DNA from: an uncultured Alphaproteobacteria bacterium
Lineage (GTDB): Bacteria > Pseudomonadota > Alphaproteobacteria > RF32 > CAG-239
DNA: 64,000 bases
Direction of reading: 5' to 3'
NCBI GenBank assembly: GCA_944390315.1
Contig: CALXPO010000011.1
Span: 1 to 64,000 of the forward strand
A model generated the notes under the pieces. The model saw nothing but the letters and a program-made list of their open reading frames with translations, had not been told where the DNA came from and searched no databases. A program made the position numbers and the translations under genes. This document shows positions 44,714 to 54,620 of this stretch, in pieces. Each line of letters begins with the position of its first letter. Within the stretch, counting starts at the first letter, position 1.

Positions 44714-44998
44714 AGTTTTTCTCCTTTAATTAATTAAAAGTGCATCACTTATACATTTTTAGAATACCTGATTTTTTAAAAAAATTCCAGTATTATCACT
44801 TCATCTCATTTTTAACTAACCTATTGATTTGCATATAAAAAAAATCCTGTAACAAAAAATTCATAGTTAGTTCGCTCAAAAATTTTTGAATTATTAAGTC
44901 AACTTAATCGTCTCTCATCATTTTAAGCTCTTTAAAATATTTTCGACAAATTTTTCATAAAATGCTTTGCTATTTTTTATTTTTGTGCAAATATCTAC

Positions 44999-45027
44999 TT
45001 GCCATTTCTCATATTTTAAATTATTGT
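44999..45027 (+). promoter_or_regulatory. Promoter of the type IVb pilus operon
   Basis: TTGCCA (44999-45004) and TATTGT (45022-45027) are 17 bases apart. TTTTGTGCA at 44981-44989, just upstream, matches half of the palindrome near the HTH regulator. The region 44714-45050 is the shared control region between the divergent T4SS and pilus operons. Confidence 0.45.
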
Positions 45028-45050
45028 TAACCTTTAGAGGGGTCAAGTTA

Positions 45051-46631
45051 ATGAGAAAAAAGACTTTTAAAATATTTATTAACAGTTTTGTTATCTCTTT
45101 ATTTGTTATTTGGTCGGCAAACGAACTTTTTGCCATACCGCAAAAAACGCAAAGTAAAGAAATATCCATTCCTGATAAAAACATAGCACTTTTCTTTCAA
45201 CAAGAAAGTCCTATGGTTAACTACGTTTCGTCTACGCCCGTAGACAGTTTTTCTCTGGCCGCCCCAAAACCAAAGCCCATTGAACGAGAGCTTATGATTG
45301 ACGAAGGTTTATTTGTTTTTGATGAACCCGAAGAACCCGGCATCAAAATAAGTTCAATTGAAGATGTCGCTGATATTCCTCTTGAAGAGCAAACGGTTCA
45401 AAACAAAACATTTTCAACTTCCTCCGCACAAAATGATTTACCCGAGTCGCCGACTTTAGCTCAAAAAGAAACATCATCGGATACGAACCAGTATGATGCA
45501 ATAACAGACATCGCACCAAATTTGGATGATAAAACAATTTCTTCCGATATTGTGTCCGATACCACTTTAGTGGCTTCAAACGCAACAGCACAAAACAATT
45601 TGCAAGATGATGATGTTTTGATACCTCTTGAATTCAGCAATACTCAACCTGAGACCAACATCGAAATTGCTACGCAAGCCCCTAATAACCAAATCGCCAT
45701 GGCTGACGGCGCAAAAGTTGATATTGACGGAATCGCTGTTGAACAAAAAGAAGAAATGCAGCCGTCCGCACAAAAAGAATGGTACGAAATGTCGGAAAAA
45801 CAGCCAAACGATAGTCCGTGGCTTGTTGCCCGTGGTACAAGAAACCCCAAAAACAATCACGTTTTGGAAGAAGATTTTTATAAAGGAATCAGCGAATCGG
45901 AGATTGCCGCAGCACTCAATAAACCTCAAACCATGGCAGAAGACAATAAAGAAGTCCAAGTTGCCGAGATGGTCAAAAACATTCTTATTCCTATTCCCGA
46001 AGATATTTTGAACGATAAAAATCTCACACCTCAGCTTGTTTCGCCTAAAAAATTAAAAAAAGCGGCTGAGGAAAGTACATCAGAAGAAATTACTTCCGAT
46101 GCGGAAGAGCCAAAGCATAAAGAAGGCGGCATACTCAAGAGCCTGACGTCTATTTTTACGGGTTCCGAAGATGATGCATCCTCAGAAGACGAAAATAGCG
46201 AAGCCGGCGAAGAAGAAGATGCGACTCCTAAAAAACATAGAGGCTTATTCTCTGTTTTTGGCAGCAAAAAATCTCCGGCAAAAATTCTGCCGGCCGAGAT
46301 GCGCTTGTCTTTCCAACCCGGACGCGCCGAAATTTCCGGAACAACTTTGCGCTGGATTCAGGCCTTTGCCAATAAAGTCATAGAAGACCCAAGCGTCATT
46401 TTGGAAATAAGAATAGATAGAACCAGTTCTTTTGAGCTACAACAAAAAAGATTGAATTTATTACATAATATTTTAACTAATAAGGGTGTAGATTATGGTC
46501 GAATCAATACCGTTTTCACATCCAGAGAGCCAAATTCGTTTATTATCAGGACTTTAAGGATTAATGATAACGTTAACAATACTGTTCAGGAAAATAAAAA
46601 AGGACAGGCTTTATATTACCAGTCTTGGTAG
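45051..46631 (+). CDS. Exported protein with degenerate OmpA-like C-terminal domain
   Basis: The 526-residue product has a signal sequence (about 1-28, ending LFA-I), a long acidic disordered region (about 30-420) and a C-terminal domain of about 100 residues. This domain resembles the OmpA-like peptidoglycan-binding fold (RLSFQPGRAEISGTTLRWIQ, then LEIRIDR and ELQQKRLNLLHNILTNKG). The usual NxxLSxxRA motif is only partly kept. The ATG at 45051 is 8 bases after AGAGGGG. It opens the pilus operon and could tie the pilus assembly to peptidoglycan. Confidence 0.7.
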   Translation: MRKKTFKIFINSFVISLFVIWSANELFAIPQKTQSKEISIPDKNIALFFQQESPMVNYVSSTPVDSFSLAAPKPKPIERELMIDEGLFVFDEPEEPGIKISSIEDVADIPLEEQTVQNKTFSTSSAQNDLPESPTLAQKETSSDTNQYDAITDIAPNLDDKTISSDIVSDTTLVASNATAQNNLQDDDVLIPLEFSNTQPETNIEIATQAPNNQIAMADGAKVDIDGIAVEQKEEMQPSAQKEWYEMSEKQPNDSPWLVARGTRNPKNNHVLEEDFYKGISESEIAAALNKPQTMAEDNKEVQVAEMVKNILIPIPEDILNDKNLTPQLVSPKKLKKAAEESTSEEITSDAEEPKHKEGGILKSLTSIFTGSEDDASSEDENSEAGEEEDATPKKHRGLFSVFGSKKSPAKILPAEMRLSFQPGRAEISGTTLRWIQAFANKVIEDPSVILEIRIDRTSSFELQQKRLNLLHNILTNKGVDYGRINTVFTSREPNSFIIRTLRINDNVNNTVQENKKGQALYYQSW

Positions 46632-46708
46632 AATATCTGCTTGATTATTTTTTCTCAGTATGTATGATAGGTTTAAACATGAATAAAAACAGCTTAGGAA
46701 ACAAAAAA

Positions 46709-47401
46709 ATGAACTACAAATTTCTTTTATCAGTCAGTTTTTTAGGAGTTTTGCTGTTATCGGGTTGCGCCGTCAACGATGAATATGTATACGATTATAC
46801 AGATACACCGACCACACCCGGTTCAACCGTAAAACAAACTTGTCCCGCCGGACAATATCCAACACCGGGAATGACCGGCTGTGCCGCAGAAGATGAGTTT
46901 GTCAATTATACAAAAGTGGCTGCAGATTACAGAGAGTATGGAGAAAGAACTCCGCGTGATCATATGATTGTACAGGCTGGCGCAGGTAGCAATTTGTCTG
47001 CGACAATTCCTCCGTCAATAGACGGCGAAGTTGTCGATTACGAAGAAGAGATATCGGTAGACGAATCATCTCAAGATCTTACCGGAGCAGGAAACGATGA
47101 GAGCACCGGAGATAATTATGAAGCGGATGATCCTGTAGAAGATTGGCTCGCCGAAGAAGGTAAAAGCCTAAAGCTGTTATTGACCGAATGGTGTGATCGA
47201 GCCGGTTGGAGACTGATATGGAATACCAACCGCAATTATACATTAACAGCAGGTGCCATGTTCAGAGGACGTTTTGCCGACGTTAGCTCTGCACTCATTC
47301 GAGCCTTCGCTCGTGCTCGTCCGGCACCCATCGCAACATTTTATAAAGGTAACCGCGTCTTGGTAGTAGAGACTAAGGAGGATGAGAATGCATATGAATA
47401 A
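46709..47401 (+). CDS. TcpQ/PilL-like pilus lipoprotein
   Basis: The protein (about 230 residues) has a lipobox (LLLSGC) near residue 18. Its C-terminal region of about 90 residues matches the TcpQ domain found in type IVb pilus loci (LKLLLTEWCDRAGWRLIWN, then a short beta-rich part). TcpQ-like proteins help their secretin to localise or assemble, and the next gene encodes the secretin. ATG 46709 gives the cleanest signal peptide; ATG 46679 is also possible. The last 14 bases overlap the start of the secretin gene. Confidence 0.75.
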   Translation: MNYKFLLSVSFLGVLLLSGCAVNDEYVYDYTDTPTTPGSTVKQTCPAGQYPTPGMTGCAAEDEFVNYTKVAADYREYGERTPRDHMIVQAGAGSNLSATIPPSIDGEVVDYEEEISVDESSQDLTGAGNDESTGDNYEADDPVEDWLAEEGKSLKLLLTEWCDRAGWRLIWNTNRNYTLTAGAMFRGRFADVSSALIRAFARARPAPIATFYKGNRVLVVETKEDENAYE

Positions 47402-49007
47402 TTGGCTGAAATATAGTCTGTGCATCGGTTTGGTCGGTTTTATCGGAGCTTGTTCCGTTTCGACTAACATGGATGCGACTCTTGAAAGAGAAATTGAAGC
47501 CACAACAGAGTTAAAAGAAAAAGCAAAAGTTCCAACAACGGTTGCTCCAGACGATGTTGTTCGTGTTAAGAATGAAATATGGCTGGGTGATAAAAGCGTT
47601 GTTGAATATGAGGGAGCTCCTATCCCTGCTTATTTGGAAACAAAAGAAGGTATAACCTTAATCAGCAACCGCCCCATTACTTTATACGAAGTCGGCGATA
47701 TGATTAATAAAATCACTTCCATTCAAGTAAGATATGCTCCTCATTTGGAAGAAGATTTATTGGAAGATGCCGCAGAAAACGTACCTTCTCCCGATCAAAT
47801 TAACGCGCATTGGGCCGACCCTAGTAAAATGTTAGTTTCTTACCGTGGTCCGTTAAGCGGTTTGCTCGATGAAATTGGTTCTCGTTTCGGTATTTGGTGG
47901 AGATATGACAAAAATGAGATTTATTTCTACAAATATATGACCAAGACGTTCGTTTTGTATAGTTTACCGACCAAGCAAAGTTTAAGTTCCAATATCGGCG
48001 GTTCTTCCACAGATTCAGGAAGCGGCGGTACATCTGCCTTGACCTTGACAAATACCGCAGAGTTGGAATTATGGAGCAATATCGAAAAATCCATAACATC
48101 AATGATTGGTAAAGATGCAAAATTATCAATGGATCCTACCAACGGCACGATTTCGCTTACGGCAACTCCAAACGAAATCAGACGTGTTGCTCAATACATT
48201 AACGAACAAAACATGAGATTGTCTCGTCAGGTTGCTATTAGCGTTAAAGTATTGCAAGTAACTATTGATGATTCCGATACATTTGGTTTGAATCTCAGTT
48301 CCATTTTCAAGGACAGTAAGTCAACCATTGGTTTGGCCAGTGCTGCCAGCGGTTTAAGTTCTGATATTACGCAAAACTTGACTATGACTTTAATGCCCGG
48401 AAACTGGAATATTAATGCCAGCATTCAAGCCTTATCTACACAATCAACCACCAACTTGATTACAAGCGGTACTGTTACGACGCTTAATAATAAATCAGCA
48501 CCGATTCAAGTTGTTAAGAAACAAAATTATATTTCTGAAATTACAAAAACAAACAGCGGTGGTGATTCTGATTATTACGATTTGTCAACTGAGACGGAAG
48601 AAATCGAAACCGGATTTACCATGAATGTTTTACCAAGAATCATGGAACATGGTCGTCTGTTGCTGAAATTTGATTTAACATTGTCCGACTTGTTGGCTTT
48701 GGAAAAAGTTGATTTAATCAGCGGTTCTACCGAAGAACAAAGCGGTGGCGGCGAATATATTCAAAACCCGATTATCGAATCCAGAGGCTTTACGCAAGAA
48801 GTTGCCATGAAATCAGGTGAATCTTTGGTTTTGACCGGATATGAAAGAGTTGAAAATACAGCTGATAAAAGAGGTGTAGGTTCTGCTACGAATTCTTTAT
48901 TAGGCGGTGCTGCAAACGCAGGAAAAGTAAGAAGTATCTTGGTAATCATTTTGACGCCTGTTGTTTTGGAATCTCCGCTTAACCCGGAAACAAGAGTCCA
49001 CGACTAG
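47388..49007 (+). CDS. pilN: Type IVb pilus secretin (PilN/BfpB family)
   Basis: Secretins form the outer-membrane ring through which the pilus passes. This protein (about 539 residues) has a lipobox (IGAC, Cys at about 22), an N0-like domain (TLYEVGDMINKIT), an N1-like domain at about 245-300 (ISLTATPNEIRRVAQYI) and the secretin core with the C-terminal signature SGESLVLTGYERV and SILVIILTPVVLE. ATG 47388 has AAGGAGG at a good distance; two other ATGs lie 6 bases either side. It has the family's usual length. Confidence 0.9.
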   Translation: MHMNNWLKYSLCIGLVGFIGACSVSTNMDATLEREIEATTELKEKAKVPTTVAPDDVVRVKNEIWLGDKSVVEYEGAPIPAYLETKEGITLISNRPITLYEVGDMINKITSIQVRYAPHLEEDLLEDAAENVPSPDQINAHWADPSKMLVSYRGPLSGLLDEIGSRFGIWWRYDKNEIYFYKYMTKTFVLYSLPTKQSLSSNIGGSSTDSGSGGTSALTLTNTAELELWSNIEKSITSMIGKDAKLSMDPTNGTISLTATPNEIRRVAQYINEQNMRLSRQVAISVKVLQVTIDDSDTFGLNLSSIFKDSKSTIGLASAASGLSSDITQNLTMTLMPGNWNINASIQALSTQSTTNLITSGTVTTLNNKSAPIQVVKKQNYISEITKTNSGGDSDYYDLSTETEEIETGFTMNVLPRIMEHGRLLLKFDLTLSDLLALEKVDLISGSTEEQSGGGEYIQNPIIESRGFTQEVAMKSGESLVLTGYERVENTADKRGVGSATNSLLGGAANAGKVRSILVIILTPVVLESPLNPETRVHD

Positions 49008-49028
49008 ATTTTGTAAAAGGAAGCAAAC

Positions 49029-50300
49029 GTGTTAGATGATGCTAAAATACTAGATAACGATTATAAAGCTGATCAAGATCGCAGTTGGGGAACATATTTT
49101 GTTTCCGGAGGGGTTGAATATGCAACGAGCTTATTCTGGCAATCTCTGCAGAATCAAGATGCTCCCCAAGCTGAGATTATAGAATCGTCTCAGGGTGTTC
49201 TTGAAGGCGCTGACTTATACTGCATCAAAAAAGGAAAGACACCACAATTTGGTATCTGTGTTTCAACGGACGGATACAAGGCCGGAATGAGTGCCGGTGC
49301 CATCGGCATTGCGACGGCTTTGAGCGATCAACCCTCCTTCGTTGCTGTTTTCAAAGTACCAAACGGTTGGTGGTATGTCTGCGTACGTGATGATGTCATA
49401 CTGGCAAACGGCGATATGCTGTACTTACATGAAGAAGATGCAAAAAAGCAGTTTATGAGTATGTTGATGGTTCCGGATTGGAAACTGAAAATCGCTCCGC
49501 CGGAATGGAATATTGAGGACACCTTATATCCTGATCTTGAGGAATTGTTGGCTCGCGGTAGTAAAACAAAACTTCAAAAGATTAATACAAAAGGAAAAAT
49601 GTTTTATGCCATTGCCGGTGCAGGAGCTTTTGTTGTCCTTTATGTTTTATATCAAATATTCATGAGTTTATTTGCATCTACGCCGACTGCACCTGTTGTT
49701 ATTCCCGTAAAACCTAAAGTGGTTAAAACTCAGGAACTTCCTCCTGAACCCAAACCATGGGAAAATTTACAGGATCCCACAGAGATTTTGGTACAGTGTC
49801 ACGATCGTATACTCGATCTTGTTCAGATTATGCCTCCCGGCTGGAAAATAAGTCCCGTCGTATGCAATAGCGGCGGCGCAAACACCAGTTGGTCGCGTGT
49901 ATTCGGACGTATATCAATTGCCGATAAAGCCTTAAATGCATCAGGTTTGAATTTTTCGGCTCGTTCTATTGATGACAAAGGGACCAAAGTGATGGCAGCT
50001 TTGAATCTCGGTGAAATTAAGACCGATCTGTCTGAACCGACAAAATCTGTCCTAGATTTGAAAATCAATTTGAATGAATTTTTCCAGTCTATCGGTCAAA
50101 CTGTTGCTTTAAGTGATGAAACTTATACTTCGCCACAACATAATGTTTATCGTTTGGTAAACTTTAAGTTTTCATCAAACTACAATCCTAGAGTCTGGAG
50201 CACATTGTTAACAAAATTTTCAGGACTTAAAATTAAAATGATAAAATATACCCCGGATACCGGTGTTTGGGATTATGAAGGAGCTATCTATGCGTTATAG
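49029..50300 (+). CDS. Type IVb pilus PilO2-like inner-membrane protein
   Basis: The 423-residue protein has a cytoplasmic N-terminal half, one membrane segment (about 196-218) and a periplasmic C-terminal half. The topology and length, and its position between secretin and PilP, fit PilO2 of R64-type thin pili, which belongs to the inner-membrane assembly platform. The start is a GTG at 49029 after AAAAGGAAG. Its C-terminus overlaps the next gene by 11 bases. Confidence 0.72.
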   Translation: MLDDAKILDNDYKADQDRSWGTYFVSGGVEYATSLFWQSLQNQDAPQAEIIESSQGVLEGADLYCIKKGKTPQFGICVSTDGYKAGMSAGAIGIATALSDQPSFVAVFKVPNGWWYVCVRDDVILANGDMLYLHEEDAKKQFMSMLMVPDWKLKIAPPEWNIEDTLYPDLEELLARGSKTKLQKINTKGKMFYAIAGAGAFVVLYVLYQIFMSLFASTPTAPVVIPVKPKVVKTQELPPEPKPWENLQDPTEILVQCHDRILDLVQIMPPGWKISPVVCNSGGANTSWSRVFGRISIADKALNASGLNFSARSIDDKGTKVMAALNLGEIKTDLSEPTKSVLDLKINLNEFFQSIGQTVALSDETYTSPQHNVYRLVNFKFSSNYNPRVWSTLLTKFSGLKIKMIKYTPDTGVWDYEGAIYAL

Positions 50301-51807
50301 TTTTAGAAATACATTATGTGGTTTGTCAGTATTAATTGCTGCAGGAATGTTAGCCGAGCAATCATTTGCACAAACCGTTACTTTGGTTGAAGACAATGAA
50401 ACCGTTGATCTTGCCCCAACGGGAAATGAAATGTCTGCCCCGCAGGAAATATCATTATTTGATGAGCAATCCGGTGATATTTCTTTACCTGCTGCAGGAA
50501 ATTCCGCTTCTACGTCCGCACAGACGAATAGTTTACCAAGCGATATTATTCCTATGGAAGGAAGTACGGATACAGCATCAGATGAAGGTGATATTTCTAT
50601 TTCGATAGAGGGAGACAACAATCCGCTGAACACACCGGCAACCCCCGCACAACCTTCTGCTAATATGCAAAGTGCTTCAGTCGCTCCCAAAGCGGCTCAA
50701 TCCCCTGCGGCAGCAGCTCCCGTTGTAACCGGAAAATTACTTGCGCCTCAAGCTCCGGCAGAAGTATTTGATGCTAATATTAATCCAAGCATCAGCAATG
50801 AACTTTTCCAAAGGATGTCCGATTTGGAAAAACAAACAACACTTCTGAATCTTGAATTGAAAAAAGAACGCGTTCAAAATGAAATTGCCGCGGTTAAGGC
50901 TCAAAGAGTAAAAGCTCAACAAGAAGAGGAAGCTCGCAAAAAAGAAGAAGAGAAAAAACGGATTGAATGGGAAAACCAGCAACAAAGATTGATGGTAGCT
51001 GAGGAAACAAAATTAAAAGAAGCCGAAGCTGCTCTCGAAATGCTGCGACAAGAAAAAATAGTTAAAGCCTATAAGGAAACCATGCTCGGTGAAATCCAAA
51101 AATGGATTAAGGTTAATGCCGGTGCTTATTCCATTGTTGCTCAGAGAGATGCAGAAATTAAAAAGATGATGGAAGATTACTCGAAAAAATTTGCTTTTCT
51201 TAATCAGAAAGCAAATGATTTAAAGAGTAAAGCCGAAGCCGCTAAAACAGCTCATGACAAAAAAGTGGCTAATCTTGAAAGTCAAATTTCTATCTTAAAA
51301 ACCAGATTGGAAGCCGAAAGAGAATCTTCTAAGAAGAAACTTGCCGAAATTCAAGCCGAAAACAGCAAGACGTCTCGTCGTAATCCTTTTGCGACCTCAA
51401 CATCTTCTGACTTATTGTCCCTGCCTCTTTCAAAAGCAAAACTAAGCGATGAATATGCAATTATGGAAATTACGGGACAGAACGATAATTTGGCTGCTAA
51501 ATTGATAAATGTTGATGGTGATGTTTTCTTGGCTAAAGTCGGAACAACTTTAAGAAACGGTTATACAATTGAAGAAATAAATCAAACTTATTTGAGTGCG
51601 GTTAAAGATAACGAAAGAGATGTTTTATACTTCTCAGCCGGCGGTGTCTTGGATCAGGAACCTGTTCCGTCCAACATTAATATCAAAGACAATGCCGGAG
51701 GAGCCGCAGTTAACAATAACAATGCCGATTCTAAAAATGCCAGAGGTAGACAAATCAATACAACTCAAGGCATTCCAAGTTTAGGTAAAGGTATGTTTAT
51801 CAGATAA
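50290..51807 (+). CDS. pilP: Type IVb pilus PilP-like periplasmic protein
   Basis: The 505-residue protein has a signal peptide (ending SFA-Q, about 27) and an acidic low-complexity region. Charged coiled coils occupy about 170-360, and a C-terminal beta domain follows (AKVGTTLRNGYTIEEINQTY, about 415-435), similar to the PilP/GspC homology region that binds the secretin. Classical PilP proteins are shorter (about 150-200 residues); the long coiled coil is an expansion. GAAGGAG precedes the ATG at 50290, within the end of the previous gene. Confidence 0.75.
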   Translation: MRYSFRNTLCGLSVLIAAGMLAEQSFAQTVTLVEDNETVDLAPTGNEMSAPQEISLFDEQSGDISLPAAGNSASTSAQTNSLPSDIIPMEGSTDTASDEGDISISIEGDNNPLNTPATPAQPSANMQSASVAPKAAQSPAAAAPVVTGKLLAPQAPAEVFDANINPSISNELFQRMSDLEKQTTLLNLELKKERVQNEIAAVKAQRVKAQQEEEARKKEEEKKRIEWENQQQRLMVAEETKLKEAEAALEMLRQEKIVKAYKETMLGEIQKWIKVNAGAYSIVAQRDAEIKKMMEDYSKKFAFLNQKANDLKSKAEAAKTAHDKKVANLESQISILKTRLEAERESSKKKLAEIQAENSKTSRRNPFATSTSSDLLSLPLSKAKLSDEYAIMEITGQNDNLAAKLINVDGDVFLAKVGTTLRNGYTIEEINQTYLSAVKDNERDVLYFSAGGVLDQEPVPSNINIKDNAGGAAVNNNNADSKNARGRQINTTQGIPSLGKGMFIR

Positions 51808-51821
51808 TCTGAGCCGATAAA

Positions 51822-53477
51822 ATGGTAGAAGAAAAAACAAGCAGTGAAGGAAATGCATCTTCAACATCTGAAGAGCCAAAGAAAGTAACAGCAAAGGAAT
51901 TTATAGAAAACCTTTTTGCTAATGATAACTATCTTTGTACCTTGCCAAAGGCAAAACTTCCCGATGGATCATCCCTCAACATTAATGATGAGACTCGGCG
52001 TAGGCTTGCGCTTTTTGCAGACGGGACCTTGCTCATTTCCAAAGATCACCGTTTTGACGGTCCTGTTCTCAGTTTCTTGAGTATTGCTGAAAAGAAGGGG
52101 ATTAAAATGAAATCCCCTACTTATATCACGCAAAACGAATTATCTACCATTTATGCCGTAGCTGAGCGTAACCAAGTTTTTTCCGAAGATGATGAAGATC
52201 TTGCTCGCTTGCAAATGCAGCGTGACTTTGTAAATATCGTAAAAAGAGCGGCTTCATTAAAAGTTTCGGACGTCCACGTCGTTGTATCCGACAACTGTAC
52301 GGAAATATTTTTCCGTGCAAATGGTATTATGCTAAAAGAAATGGAATACAGCAAAGAATGGGGAGACCAATTTGTTCGTGCAGCTTTTGCATCGGCCGAT
52401 ATTTCTGATGCTAACTATGCCCAAAATGAATTTCAGGGAGCACAAAAACTCGGCTCGACCCCATTGCGTGGTTCTAAAGGAAAGCTGATGCTTCCGCATA
52501 ATGTGTTGGCTATTCGTCTGCAATTTAACCCTATTGCTTTCGGATCACAATACTTGGTTATGCGTATTCTGTATGCCGATGATAATCCTGACGGCAACGA
52601 CGACTTGTCTGCCTTGGGATGCGGCGAATATGAGCAAGATCTATTTTTCCGGTTGCGTGCGGCTCCTGTCGGATTAAATATTGTGGCAGGTCCTACCGGT
52701 TCCGGTAAATCGACTCTGCTTCAAAGAAACATGATTAAGCTGTTAAAAGAGAAAAACGGAGAAATCAATCTGCTAACCGTTGAGGATCCGCCGGAATATC
52801 CTATTCCCGGTGCAAGACAAATGCCTGTAACCAACGCTAACACCGAAGAAGAAAAAACAGTACAATTTACTTTGGCTTTGTCAGCGGCTTTACGTTCAGA
52901 CCCTGATGTTTTGATGGTTGGTGAAATCCGTTCTTTGGCTACGGCCAGCTTAACTTTCAAAGGAGCACTGTCCGGACACTTGGTTTGGGCAACGTTGCAC
53001 GCAAACTCAGCACCGGCTATTGTTACACGTCTAAGAGATATGGGCGTCCAAACATATATGCTTAGTGATCCGGAATTGCTAAAAGGACTTATTTCTCAAC
53101 GTCTATTCAGAAAGCTCTGCCCTTACTGTCGTGTCCCTGTTAAAGAAAGATTGGATAATCCTGCCGTTAAACGTTTACGCACGGCTTTGGGCGACTTTGG
53201 AGTTGAAAATACCTATTTGAAAGGTCCGGGATGTAAATTCTGCGAAGGACGCGGAATTAAAGGACGTTTGGGTGTTCAGGAAATGATTTTGCCCGACGGC
53301 ACTTTCCTTGAATTAATGATTGCCGGTGAGACACGTAAAGCCATTGATTATTGGACCGGTGATCTTAACGGTCGAACCTTAAAAGATGCAGCTCTGGAAC
53401 GCATGTTAAAAGGTTTGATTGATTTGGATGAAGTTGAACGTTGGTGCGGTTTGCTTGATCAGCGACCGGTATATTAA
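51822..53477 (+). CDS. pilQ: Type IV pilus assembly ATPase (PilQ of type IVb systems, GspE family)
   Basis: This cytoplasmic ATPase powers pilin polymerisation. The 551-residue protein has a Walker A motif (GPTGSGKST, residues 290-298), an Asp box (TVEDPPEYP), a Walker B (DPDVLMVGEIRS) and a His box (GHLVWATLHAN). A tetracysteine zinc site follows (LCPYC and GCKFC), as in GspE and PilB. The N-terminal domain (about 1-140) is less conserved. No good ribosome binding site precedes ATG 51822, so it may be coupled to the preceding gene. Confidence 0.92.
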   Translation: MVEEKTSSEGNASSTSEEPKKVTAKEFIENLFANDNYLCTLPKAKLPDGSSLNINDETRRRLALFADGTLLISKDHRFDGPVLSFLSIAEKKGIKMKSPTYITQNELSTIYAVAERNQVFSEDDEDLARLQMQRDFVNIVKRAASLKVSDVHVVVSDNCTEIFFRANGIMLKEMEYSKEWGDQFVRAAFASADISDANYAQNEFQGAQKLGSTPLRGSKGKLMLPHNVLAIRLQFNPIAFGSQYLVMRILYADDNPDGNDDLSALGCGEYEQDLFFRLRAAPVGLNIVAGPTGSGKSTLLQRNMIKLLKEKNGEINLLTVEDPPEYPIPGARQMPVTNANTEEEKTVQFTLALSAALRSDPDVLMVGEIRSLATASLTFKGALSGHLVWATLHANSAPAIVTRLRDMGVQTYMLSDPELLKGLISQRLFRKLCPYCRVPVKERLDNPAVKRLRTALGDFGVENTYLKGPGCKFCEGRGIKGRLGVQEMILPDGTFLELMIAGETRKAIDYWTGDLNGRTLKDAALERMLKGLIDLDEVERWCGLLDQRPVY

Positions 53478-53491
53478 TGAGGATGTAAATT

Positions 53492-54616
53492 ATGGATGAA
53501 AAGAAAAGAGATTCCGCTGCAAATTTAAGCCAAGCCTTACGAAAAGTAAATGCCTTAGAAATTTATTATGCAAAATTTACATGTATGACTTCCGGTGCAA
53601 CCCGATTAAAAATTTATCGTAAAATAGCCTCATTAATGAGTAACCGATTCTCTTTAATGAATGCCTTGGATATGTTGCACGCGACTATCAGTAATGACGG
53701 TAAAAATCCGAGTGAACCTATGGCAATTGCAATTGCCCAGTGGGGATACGCCTTACAAAACGGTATGTCTTTCTCCGATGCTCTAAAAGGATGGGCTCCC
53801 GACCGCGAAAGATTAATGCTTTCCGTCGGTGACGTCTCAGACTTGGAGGGGGCTCTTTACAACCTGATTCGAGTTACCGAAGGTACAACGAAAATGGTTC
53901 GCCCTATTGTCGGTGCTATTTCTTATCCGGCCTTTTTGATGATGATGGTTGTGTTGATTATTTATGGTATTGGTGCTTTCATGGTGCCGCCAATGATTGA
54001 TGCAGCTCCTAATACGCGGTGGCAAGGCAGTGCAAAAACACTCGTTGCCTTGTCTGACTGGATTCAGGCAAACTGGGTCATCGCCTTTTCTATTTTACCT
54101 GCAATCATGCTAATCATCTATCTCACAATCGGTATCTGGACTGGTCCTACTCGGGTTATTGCAGATAAATTGCCGCCTTGGTCCCTCTATAAAACGTTTG
54201 TCGGTATTACTTGGTTATTGGCTATGTCGGCCTTAATTAAAGGTGGTACCCCCGTTTCTAACGCAATGCGTGCTTTGAGAAAAGATTCTACACGCTATTT
54301 AAGAGAACGAATTGATAAAGCCTTAGTCTTTATTAATAACGGTGATAACTTGGGGCAAGCTCTGTCCAAAACAAAGTTGGATTTTCCTGATGCGGAAATT
54401 ATAGGCGATTTAAAAATTTATTCGGAAATGGATAATTTTGAAGAGGCTTTGGAAAATTTGGCAAATAACTGGCTAGACGAATCAGCTTACGTGATTGAAC
54501 AAAAAGCCAGCGTGTTAAACATGATTGCCTTATTAATGGTATCAGGTATTATTGCTTGGGCCGTTATGGGTACCTTTGAAATGCAAGATCAAATCACCAG
54601 TTCAATGGGCATGTAG
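53492..54616 (+). CDS. pilR: Type IVb pilus inner-membrane platform protein (GspF/PilR family)
   Basis: The 374-residue protein has the T2SSF domain twice (about 40-180 and 235-350). There are three to four membrane segments, including one at about 148-170 (FLMMMVVLIIYGIGAFMV), a central pair near 195-220 and a C-terminal helix. This family links the ATPase to the growing pilus. GAGGATG precedes the ATG, 15 bases after the ATPase gene. The length is normal. Confidence 0.92.
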   Translation: MDEKKRDSAANLSQALRKVNALEIYYAKFTCMTSGATRLKIYRKIASLMSNRFSLMNALDMLHATISNDGKNPSEPMAIAIAQWGYALQNGMSFSDALKGWAPDRERLMLSVGDVSDLEGALYNLIRVTEGTTKMVRPIVGAISYPAFLMMMVVLIIYGIGAFMVPPMIDAAPNTRWQGSAKTLVALSDWIQANWVIAFSILPAIMLIIYLTIGIWTGPTRVIADKLPPWSLYKTFVGITWLLAMSALIKGGTPVSNAMRALRKDSTRYLRERIDKALVFINNGDNLGQALSKTKLDFPDAEIIGDLKIYSEMDNFEEALENLANNWLDESAYVIEQKASVLNMIALLMVSGIIAWAVMGTFEMQDQITSSMGM

Positions 54617-54620
54617 AATT

